7,833 bases of DNA, taken from contig CAYWXH010000079.1 in assembly GCA_964462295.1 (NCBI GenBank), forward strand, positions 1 through 7,833. Reading direction: 5' to 3'. Positions 1-4,055 of this stretch are shown here, piece after piece. The notes beneath the pieces are model-generated. The model was not told the DNA's origin, ran no database searches, and saw nothing but the letters and a program-made list of their open reading frames with translations. Positions within the stretch are counted from its first letter, which is position 1, and each line of letters opens with the position of its first letter. Origin of the DNA: JALVIU01 sp964462295. GTDB taxonomy: Bacteria; Atribacterota; JALVIU01. The position numbers and the translations under genes are program-made.

Positions 1-19
1 TCTGGTCCTTAAGTTATCG

Positions 20-101
20 GAGATTGCCACGTAGCCCAAAATACGGGCTCCTCGCAATGACGTTGGAGAAGGACCGCCCTTCTGGGGATCTTCATTGCGA
101 C
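20..101 (-). repeat. REP-like palindromic repeat, copy 1 (composite)
   Basis: The core at 20-62 begins GAGATTGCCACGT and ends CTCGCAATGACG. Inside it AGCCC (33-37) pairs with GGGCT (45-49) around an AAAATAC loop, so the unit can fold into a hairpin. Read on the minus strand it is the widespread 'GTCATTGCGAGG...GTGGCAATCTC' type of intergenic repeat. It continues into a GTTGG-rich stretch and a second partial end, TTCATTGCGAC (91-101). The repeat at 3927-4004 has the same order of parts, which suggests an extended composite unit of about 80 bp. No coding potential is seen. The role is unknown: such elements can act as transcript-end hairpins or as non-autonomous mobile repeats. Confidence 0.75.
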
Positions 102-116
102 TCTCTCTTATTCCCT

Positions 117-155
117 CGTCATTGCGAGGCTCGTTTTGTGAGCCGTGGCAATCTC
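117..155 (+). repeat. REP-like palindromic repeat, copy 2
   Basis: This copy reads CGTCATTGCGAGG at its left end and GTGGCAATCTC at its right end, opposite in orientation to the copy at 20-62. Its centre forms a short perfect stem, GGCTC (128-132) with GAGCC (140-144). Two inverted copies separated by about 55 bp could also pair with each other into a larger structure. It lies just upstream of the promoter at 179-208, so it may separate that unit from whatever gene lies left of the window. Confidence 0.8.
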
Positions 156-178
156 TCTTTCGGTCCCCATCTCCTCTA

Positions 179-208
179 TTGACACTACAATCTCCCAAAT
201 GTTATACT
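179..208 (+). promoter_or_regulatory. sigma-70-type promoter for the 52-residue membrane protein
   Basis: TTGACA at 179-184 and TATACT at 203-208 are separated by 18 bp, a close match to the bacterial housekeeping consensus. A start near 215 would give a leader of about 20 nt to the ATG at 235. No operator is evident. Confidence 0.6.
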
Positions 209-234
209 TAAAAAACCCTACATAAGGAGACAAA

Positions 235-393
235 ATGGATAAAACTATATCCCCTTATCTCTGGATAGCATTTTATATCTTTTTACTATCTATTTTGGAT
301 ATCTTCCTTGTATTTCTCTTAAGCCCTGCCGCCCCTTTTCCTATCCTTATTTTTCTTGTGCTTATAGCCCTTAAATCAATCAGTCTGAAATAA
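235..393 (+). CDS. small two-helix membrane protein, 52 residues, function unknown
   Basis: The reading frame runs ATG at 235 to TAA at 391-393. The start is supported by AAGGAG at 224-229, 5 nt before the ATG, and by a good promoter at 179-208. The protein begins MDKTISPYLW and is otherwise almost entirely hydrophobic. Two membrane segments are likely, about residues 8-30 and 33-47, split by a Pro-rich turn (SPAAPFP, residues 30-36). There is one Asp at residue 22 inside the first helix and a short polar tail (KSISLK). No family is recognised. It is followed directly by the next promoter (397), so it is probably transcribed alone, although no terminator is visible and read-through is possible. 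A random ORF with this combination of promoter, ribosome site and hydrophobicity is unlikely but not excluded. Confidence 0.6.
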   Translation: MDKTISPYLWIAFYIFLLSILDIFLVFLLSPAAPFPILIFLVLIALKSISLK

Positions 394-396
394 ATA

Positions 397-425
397 TTGA
401 CAAAAAACTTTTTATAGGGTAAAAT
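397..425 (+). promoter_or_regulatory. sigma-70-type promoter for the coiled-coil/regulator pair
   Basis: TTGACA at 397-402 and TAAAAT at 420-425 are 17 bp apart, the ideal spacing. The -35 box lies 4 nt after the stop codon of the preceding small gene. Transcription would start near 432, giving a leader of about 36 nt before the ATG at 468. Confidence 0.7.
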
Positions 426-467
426 AAAAGTGACCCAGATTTTAAAATAAATTTTGGAGGTGAGAAT

Positions 468-704
468 ATGCCACCTGGTCCAATTTTTCCACCTGGAATT
501 AGAGAAGTTCTTGTGGACATAGTTATTATGTTTGCTATAATAATAGGGGTGTTTGCCATATTTAAATTATTAAACCCTACAAGAGAGCGAACAACTTATC
601 CTGAAAATGAGAAGACTTTAGAGATTGCTATAAAAGAGATGACAGAAGAGATAAGAGGTTTGAGAAAAGATATAGAGGAACTAAAAGAGGAGCTTAAAGA
701 CTAA
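468..704 (+). CDS. membrane-anchored coiled-coil small protein, 78 residues
   Basis: The protein has a short N-terminus rich in Pro and Gly (MPPGPIFPPG), one hydrophobic helix at about residues 14-35 and a charged C-terminal helix. In the last part, hydrophobic residues fall at L51, I55, M58, I62, L65, I69, L72 and L76. That is a perfect 4-3-4-3 heptad pattern, so a dimeric or oligomeric coiled coil facing the cytoplasm is likely. The start is fixed by GGAGGTGAG at 456-464, and a strong promoter lies at 397-425. The winged-helix regulator gene begins 3 nt after its stop, so the two are co-transcribed and probably translationally coupled. No named family is recognised. By inference it could tether or sequester the regulator at the membrane, or sense membrane state; nothing in the sequence proves this. 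Confidence 0.8.
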   Translation: MPPGPIFPPGIREVLVDIVIMFAIIIGVFAIFKLLNPTRERTTYPENEKTLEIAIKEMTEEIRGLRKDIEELKEELKD

Positions 705-707
705 TTT

Positions 708-1013
708 ATGGCGAGAAAAGGATTTGTGGATGAAATTTCGGAACTTTTAAAAATACTCTCTCACCCAATAAGACTTAAAATTTTAACACTATGTAGCAAA
801 AGAGAATTTACAAGTAGAGAACTTAGGGAATATCTTGGAATTTCAAAACCACTTCTCATAAGTCATCTAAAAAAATTGATCACAGGAGGATTTCTTGAGT
901 ATAGGATAGAACTTGATGAAGAGAGAATGATTGTACGCAAATTTTATAAAACCAAAGAGTTTGAGATATGTGTAAATAGTGAATTACTCAAAAAAATGGG
1001 TAAAGGGGTATAG
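708..1013 (+). CDS. ArsR-type winged helix-turn-helix transcriptional regulator, 101 residues
   Basis: Helices around residues 5-31 contain the typical ArsR-like run LLKILSHPIRLKIL. The helix-turn-helix follows (FTSRELREYLGISKPLLISHLKKLI, about 34-58) with recognition helix near 46-58, then a beta wing (FLEYRIELDEERMIVRKFY, about 62-80). The ArsR metal-binding motif ELCVCDL is absent. Only C29 and C88 are present, so metal sensing through the classical site is unlikely. The length is normal for a single-domain regulator. The ATG lies 3 nt after the upstream stop. The nearest purine-rich site, GAGGAG at 687-692, is 15 nt away, which is long, so translation probably depends on coupling to the upstream coiled-coil gene. 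The target is unknown; the pair could be autoregulated. Confidence 0.85.
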   Translation: MARKGFVDEISELLKILSHPIRLKILTLCSKREFTSRELREYLGISKPLLISHLKKLITGGFLEYRIELDEERMIVRKFYKTKEFEICVNSELLKKMGKGV

Positions 1014-1028
1014 ATTTTTCTATACCCC
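1005..1028. terminator. hairpin between convergent genes, possible bidirectional terminator
   Basis: GGGGTATAG (1005-1013) pairs perfectly with CTATACCCC (1020-1028) around a 6-nt ATTTTT loop. The left arm includes the last codons and the TAG stop of the regulator gene, and the right arm lies 8 nt before the end of the convergent minus-strand gene. No T-run follows on the plus strand. On the minus strand the hairpin is followed by TTTACCC and then a run of seven T, so termination is more plausible for the minus-strand gene. Confidence 0.5.
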
Positions 1029-1035
1029 AAACCGA

Positions 1036-1767
1036 TTACCTTCCAAATAAGGTCATATCGTGCATCTTTTTAAAATCAGGTACTATATGAAGCCCATCAT
1101 AATAAATTTTTAAAAAGCTTACAATTCTTCCTTCCCATATTATAGGGATAATCCATGATGCTTCGGGTTCTCTATACTCTACACCTTCTGCAATTTGTAA
1201 ATCCTGAAATACACTCTGAAACTTGGCCTTTAGCATCCCAAAATCAAAAGACCCTGTGAAAGTTTTCCCATGATATCCGTCTGGAAGGGCCTCTCCGGTT
1301 AAAGGATCAAGCTTAATACTCCCTACAACCACCCCTTGATAAATTATTGCCCCTTCTACTTCTATCTCTCCTTGTGGACCTCTTCTTATCCATATTTTGC
1401 CGGGATTTAGATGTTCGACCACTATTTTTGCAGTATTTATTGCCCTTTTAAGATTCCCTAATACGTAATTTATGTTTACCTCTTGAGATTGAAGAGGTGG
1501 AGGAGGTGAGTTGATCCCTCCTATATCCGCCCTCGGTGGAGGTACTCCCGGTCCAGGCAAAACATTGGAACCCAAAGGAGATATAGGGTTTTGTTCCGGC
1601 CTACTATTTTTGGGTAATACCTCTCCTTTCTGTGTAGGGGGAAGAGGTGTGGAAGTGGGCTCCCCAAGTACAGGAGGTAACGATTCTTTGGCAAAACCTT
1701 GTACCACTGTAGTAGTGCCCAAAAACATAAATATACTCATCAAACCTATAAAGATCCATACTTTCAT
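1036..1767 (-). CDS. secreted protein with proline-rich spacer, function unknown, 243 residues
   Basis: The N-terminus has a signal peptide: K2, a hydrophobic core (about residues 4-23) and a likely signal peptidase I site near VQGFAK (22-27). No lipobox Cys is present. Residues 31-91 form a low-complexity spacer with 19 prolines, including PPP and PPPP runs. Residues 95-243 look like one folded alpha/beta domain: a helix (YVLGNLKRAINTAKIVVEHL), then alternating beta-rich stretches such as IEVEGAIIYQGVVVGSIKL and a C-terminal IPIIWEGRIVSFLKIYYDG. No known family is recognised with confidence. The repeated 'strand-GxVVG-strand, LDPLTGEALP' arrangement resembles PepSY-like domains only loosely. 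The start is supported by GGAGGAG (plus-strand 1774-1780 complement), 6 nt upstream, and by a promoter at 1816-1843. It is a single-gene unit, convergent with the regulator. The spacer probably lets the C-terminal domain reach through or away from the envelope. Confidence 0.8.
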   Translation of the reverse strand: MKVWIFIGLMSIFMFLGTTTVVQGFAKESLPPVLGEPTSTPLPPTQKGEVLPKNSRPEQNPISPLGSNVLPGPGVPPPRADIGGINSPPPPLQSQEVNINYVLGNLKRAINTAKIVVEHLNPGKIWIRRGPQGEIEVEGAIIYQGVVVGSIKLDPLTGEALPDGYHGKTFTGSFDFGMLKAKFQSVFQDLQIAEGVEYREPEASWIIPIIWEGRIVSFLKIYYDGLHIVPDFKKMHDMTLFGR

Positions 1768-1815
1768 TCTAATCTCCTCCTTTAATTTAAAAATGATTGA
1801 GATACCTCTGAATAA

Positions 1816-1843
1816 ATTATACCTCTTTTATATAAAAAATCAA
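1816..1843 (-). promoter_or_regulatory. probable promoter of the secreted protein gene
   Basis: Read on the minus strand, TTGATT (complement of 1838-1843) and TATAAT (complement of 1816-1821) are 16 bp apart. The -10 box is a perfect consensus. Transcription would start about 40 nt before the ATG at 1767. Confidence 0.5.
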
Positions 1844-2115
1844 TACCCAGATAAATATTTTTTTACCCATATATTTTAGTCTGGAGCCAAACAATAATTT
1901 CTTGGGATAAATAAACTAAAAAAACTAAGAACTTATTGTTCTAAGAAATTTTTTATAAAATAATCTTGACTTTTCAAACTTTTGTCATATATTTAATGTA
2001 ACTATTTATATCTTAAGTTAAGAATGAATAAGACAAGTATTTTTGAAACCGTTATGCTATATTACAGAGGAACTTCTAATGGGAGAGTGATGGAGTGATA
2101 GAAAGCAAATACAAG

Positions 2116-2168
2116 CAATGGTTTATATTCACCCAAATTTGTGGTATAAAGACAATTGTTTATATTCA
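2116..2168 (+). repeat. 16-nt direct repeat, two copies 37 bp apart
   Basis: CAATGGTTTATATTCA (2116-2131) recurs as CAATTGTTTATATTCA (2153-2168), differing at one base. The 21 bp between them (CCCAAATTTGTGGTATAAAGA) are AT-rich. Two copies are too few for a CRISPR array. The second copy ends 2 nt before the hairpin at 2171, so the repeat may mark the left border of the inserted segment. Confidence 0.7.
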
Positions 2169-2170
2169 TA

Positions 2171-2206
2171 CGTTGAGCCGTCATAGCTTCGCATAACGGC
2201 TCAACG
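2171..2206. repeat. 11-bp perfect inverted repeat (stem-loop)
   Basis: CGTTGAGCCGT (2171-2181) pairs perfectly with ACGGCTCAACG (2196-2206) around a 14-nt loop. There is no T-run behind either side, so it is not a standard intrinsic terminator. Its right arm shares bases 2203-2206 with the left arm of the larger inverted repeat ending at 2327, so the two foldings compete. The loop contains GCATAAC, which with the two bases after it is the reverse complement of CCGTTATGC at 2049-2057. Confidence 0.8.
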
Positions 2207-2331
2207 GGCGACGGCTACGCCTTATGTTGTGTATCTTCGCTTCGCTACGACGCATAACATATAGCTATATGCAATTTCCAAAAATTATTGTACAATTTTC
2301 GTAAACAGTATATAGCCGTCGCCCGTTAGGT
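2199..2331. repeat. attC-like element (integron recombination-site candidate)
   Basis: AACGGGCGACGGCTA (2203-2217) is the exact inverse complement of TAGCCGTCGCCCGTT (2313-2327), a 15-bp perfect inverted repeat with 95 bp between arms. The outer boxes GCTCAAC (2199-2205) and GTTAGGT (2325-2331) fit the attC R-box consensus RYYYAAC and GTTRRRY, and the 133-bp length is within the known attC range. The interior holds more self-complementary DNA: ATGTTGTG near 2224-2231 with CATAACAT (2253-2260), the 14-bp palindrome CATATAGCTATATG (2258-2271) and ATTGTACAAT (2287-2296). Against the call: the arms pair without the unpaired spacer usual between R and L boxes, no extrahelical base is obvious, and no integrase is in the window. 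Orientation cannot be fixed, because the boxes are symmetric. Confidence 0.4.
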
Positions 2332-2654
2332 GCAAGCAGGAGAAACGATACAGAATGACAAATTTGCTACGAGAAAATAGAGAAATAGAAAGCACCGCAC
2401 AAGCATACACATTTGTAAGTTGCACAAAGCCCACCGCACAAGCCAAAACTTGTCAATAAGTATGTCTTTACCAACACTGAAAGAGATGCTAACAAAATTA
2501 AAAGAAACAAAAGGAATGAAGAAAGCACAGGGCACAACATTGTATATAAGCAATGGCGGTAAAGTGCTATAAATGAAAGATATATGTATAAATTAAACAA
2601 AGGTGCAAATATGAAAATAAGCAGTATAATCCCACCACTTCTCATAGTCCCAAC
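2326..2654 (-). other. possible integron-type gene cassette body, minus strand
   Basis: If the element at 2199-2331 is an attC site read on the minus strand, the DNA to its right looks like a cassette. On the minus strand, GTTGGGA (complement of 2648-2654) is one base off the GTTRRRY core-site consensus and lies 2 nt before an ATG at 2645. A 92-codon frame follows to 2367, and ACCTAAC (complement of 2325-2331) comes 35 nt later. The predicted protein (MRSGGIILLIFIF...) is very hydrophobic with many Cys. A second frame (2553-2326) has its stop codon inside the R box, as cassette ORFs often do. Neither frame has a clear ribosome site or a family match, so coding is doubtful. The segment also carries a 12-bp direct repeat at 2393-2443. 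Confidence 0.25.
2393..2443 (+). repeat. 12-bp exact direct repeat
   Basis: CACCGCACAAGC occurs at 2393-2404 and again at 2432-2443, 39 bp apart, within otherwise AT-rich DNA. 39 is a multiple of three, so a reading frame across it would repeat the same four residues. Meaning unknown. Confidence 0.7.
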
Positions 2655-2682
2655 CGTTGTGCGTCAGTAAAAATAAATAAGG

Positions 2683-2781
2683 GTGTATACGAAAAAGATA
2701 ATCAAAGTTTTATTTTATGTACTTATCATAACCCTGTTATTTTACTGGTACTTTTGTGAGAAACTTATAACTTTTATGTAA
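2683..2781 (+). CDS. possible hydrophobic peptide, 32 residues, or displaced N-terminus of the next gene
   Basis: A GTG at 2683 opens a frame to TAA at 2779-2781. The peptide is YTKKIIKV, then a strongly hydrophobic stretch (LFYVLIITLLFYWYF), then CEKLITFM. It resembles a basic N-terminus plus one membrane helix. The ribosome site is poor (only AT-rich DNA and GG before the GTG). It ends 10 nt before the next gene, which is in another frame. A +1 shift near 2771-2778 would join both into one protein with an N-terminal membrane anchor. It may equally be chance in AT-rich DNA. Confidence 0.25.
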   Translation: MYTKKIIKVLFYVLIITLLFYWYFCEKLITFM

Positions 2782-2791
2782 AAGTAGAATC

Positions 2792-3082
2792 GTGGCAAAC
2801 TCCCATAAGAAAAATTTACCGATGGATTTGGTATACAATATAAACTATGATAAAGATGGAGATGTAGTAATTAGAAGGAGAAAAAGAGATGATATTGAAG
2901 AAAAAAATCTTTCAAAATTAACAGCTGGAGTTGGACAAAAAAGATTTACTCAACTTTTGAGAGATAAGGGCTTAAGTAATATTATTTATGCTTATGGGTA
3001 TACAAATAAAAGAGCCGACAGATTAATTAAAAAAGAATTAGAGTTTTTAAAGTCAAAAAAATTAATATTTATAAAATTATAA
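2792..3082 (+). CDS. unrecognised small basic protein, 96 residues
   Basis: The frame opens with GTG at 2792; an in-frame stop at 2768-2770 rules out a longer unshifted version. An ATG at 2822 (residue 11) is an alternative start giving 86 residues. Neither start has a good Shine-Dalgarno site. The protein is rich in Lys, Arg and Asp. It has a probable beta segment (DLVYNINYDKDGDVVIRRRKR, about 12-32), then helices (NLSKLTAGVGQKRFTQLLRDKG, 39-60) and a basic C-terminal helix (RADRLIKKELEFLKSKKLIF, 74-93). No family is recognised. Composition is more AT-rich than the LysE and glycosidase genes, and it sits next to the possible foreign segment, so transfer or partial decay is plausible. No promoter of quality is seen. 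It could be a fragment of a longer gene. Confidence 0.5.
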   Translation: MANSHKKNLPMDLVYNINYDKDGDVVIRRRKRDDIEEKNLSKLTAGVGQKRFTQLLRDKGLSNIIYAYGYTNKRADRLIKKELEFLKSKKLIFIKL

Positions 3083-3208
3083 CAAGAGTTTCTCGCACGA
3101 AGAATTTTATTTTCCTTTCCCTCCTTCTCAAAAACTCCTTGTAAATTTGCGAAATACTCTAACTGCACTGTTTTTTCGAAAATCTTTCTAATATATGATA
3201 AAACACTA

Positions 3209-3237
3209 TTGACATAAGTATGAATAAAATATAAACT
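3209..3237 (+). promoter_or_regulatory. sigma-70-type promoter for the LysE-family exporter
   Basis: TTGACA (3209-3214) and TAAACT (3232-3237) are separated by 17 bp. The leader to the ATG at 3295 would be about 50 nt. It contains CCCTA and the ribosome site AAGGAG (3281-3286). A clear operator or riboswitch fold is not seen in so short a leader. Confidence 0.6.
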
Positions 3238-3294
3238 ATAAATACCTTACCAAAAAATAAATATCATAATACCCTAAAAAAAGGAGACAAAAGA

Positions 3295-3927
3295 ATGTTT
3301 AGCTACTCTCTTGCCCATTGGGTTACATTTTTTACAGCTGTTATCTTACTGGACTTGGCTCCAGGTCCAGATATGGCCTTTATTCTCTCTCAAACTGCAA
3401 AAGGAGGCCGACGTGCTGGATTTTCAGCTATGTTTGGTATATGGACTGGTGCATTTGTTCATGTCCTTTTTGCAGCATTGGGTTTATCGGCAATCCTTGT
3501 TACTTCTGCCTTTGTATTCTCAGCAGTTAAATTAATCGGGGCTCTTTATCTAATTTACCTTGGGATACAGTCATTACGGTCTAAAGGTGGTAAGATATTC
3601 TTGGATAAACATGGTTCTGCAAAAGATTTGGCAAAGATATATAAACAAGGAATATTGGTTGCAGTATTAAACCCTAAAGTTGCTGTTTTCTTTTTGGCTT
3701 TTCTTCCTCAATTTGTTGAAAAGGGGGCAGGGCCTATTAGTGCACAGCTATTTCTCCATGGTTCTCTTATTATAGCAGTAGCCGGTTTCATCGAACCTCC
3801 ATTAGTTATTATAGGGGGAAAATTAACAGACTATCTTAGTAAAAATAACACAGTATCTAAGTGGATAGATAGAGGGGTAGGAGCACTTTTTGTCTGGTTA
3901 GGTATTAGGTTGGCTGTAACTGACTAG
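3295..3927 (+). CDS. LysE/RhtB-family amino-acid exporter, 210 residues
   Basis: This is an inner-membrane efflux protein of the LysE superfamily (LysE/RhtB/threonine-homoserine exporter type). Members export amino acids or related small metabolites using the proton gradient. Length is typical (about 205-215). Family marks are visible: LAPGPDMAFI near residues 21-30, the Gly-rich KGGRRAGFSAMFGIWTGAFVH (36-56), YLIYLGIQSLR (85-95) and NPKVAVFFLAFLPQF (126-140). About six hydrophobic segments are expected, near 6-22, 43-64, 66-92, 117-140, 149-174 and 191-208. The start is set by AAGGAG 8 nt upstream, with a promoter at 3209. It is a single-gene unit between the unknown basic protein and the convergent glycosidase operon. 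Substrate cannot be told from sequence. Its TAG stop overlaps the edge of a REP-like repeat. Confidence 0.93.
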   Translation: MFSYSLAHWVTFFTAVILLDLAPGPDMAFILSQTAKGGRRAGFSAMFGIWTGAFVHVLFAALGLSAILVTSAFVFSAVKLIGALYLIYLGIQSLRSKGGKIFLDKHGSAKDLAKIYKQGILVAVLNPKVAVFFLAFLPQFVEKGAGPISAQLFLHGSLIIAVAGFIEPPLVIIGGKLTDYLSKNNTVSKWIDRGVGALFVWLGIRLAVTD

Positions 3928-4004
3928 AGATTGCCACATCGATTCCTCTTCGCAATGACTGTTGGGGGTTGTCCGTGGTGATATGGAGACCCTTCATAAT
4001 GACA
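3927..4004 (-). repeat. REP-like palindromic repeat, copy 3 (composite), between convergent genes
   Basis: The core at 3927-3959 begins GAGATTGCCACATC and ends TTCGCAATGAC, the same termini as the copies at 20-62 and 117-155 but with a diverged centre. As in copy 1, it continues into a GTTGGGGG stretch and a degenerate second end, CTTCATAATGAC (3992-4003). The first base coincides with the last base of the exporter's TAG stop codon. The location between convergent genes is typical of REP-like elements and would let the hairpin end both transcripts. No separate intrinsic terminator is visible in 3928-4055. Confidence 0.7.
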
Positions 4005-4055
4005 TGAGGGGGAGAGTATATTGATAGCCATTACAAAGGGCCTCCAAAAATTCCT

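Larger units (their letters stand above)
1768..2791. other. about 1 kb without a convincing gene; repeat-rich, possibly foreign insert
   Basis: After the leader of the minus-strand gene (to about 1845) comes AT-rich DNA without a gene. It contains a promoter-like pair, TTGACT (1966-1971) and TATATT (1988-1993), with 16-bp spacing and no clear gene behind it; a 24-codon frame at 2024-2098 is the only one nearby. From about 2100 the texture changes: direct repeats at 2116-2168, a hairpin at 2171-2206, an attC-like inverted repeat at 2199-2331 and more GC-rich patches. The stretch 2340-2670 has hydrophobic minus-strand frames with biased composition, but none resembles a known protein. From memory only, the 2320-2670 stretch reminds me of intergenic or cassette DNA of Bacteroidota; I could not check this. 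Confidence 0.6.

Noticed and set aside
1511..1879. 122-codon frame on the plus strand
   Set aside because: It lies antisense over the well-supported secreted-protein gene and its leader; its Gly/Pro-rich part mirrors the proline-rich linker, and it has no ribosome site.
1921..1960. CTAAGAA direct repeat and small AGAAC/GTTCT hairpin followed by a T-rich run
   Set aside because: The stem is only 5 bp and AT-rich; no gene ends nearby that would need a terminator.
2116..2168. CRISPR array
   Set aside because: Only two repeat copies of 16 nt, no further units at the same spacing and no cas genes.
2326..2553. 75-codon minus-strand frame with its stop inside the attC-like box
   Set aside because: Overlaps the other minus-strand frame, has no ribosome site and no recognisable protein; mentioned only as part of the cassette hypothesis.
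2355..2572. Two short plus-strand frames (34 codons at 2355-2459 and 36 codons at 2462-2572)
   Set aside because: No Shine-Dalgarno site or promoter, composition follows local repeats, and each is within chance length for this DNA.
3082..3142. Imperfect inverted repeat (ACAAGAGTTT with AAAACTCCTTGT) after the 96-residue gene
   Set aside because: A bulge and a loop of almost 40 nt make it weak, and no T-run follows; not called a terminator.
3924..4031. 35-codon minus-strand frame downstream of the GH2 gene
   Set aside because: It is read straight through the REP-like repeat, so it is a shadow of the palindrome rather than a gene.
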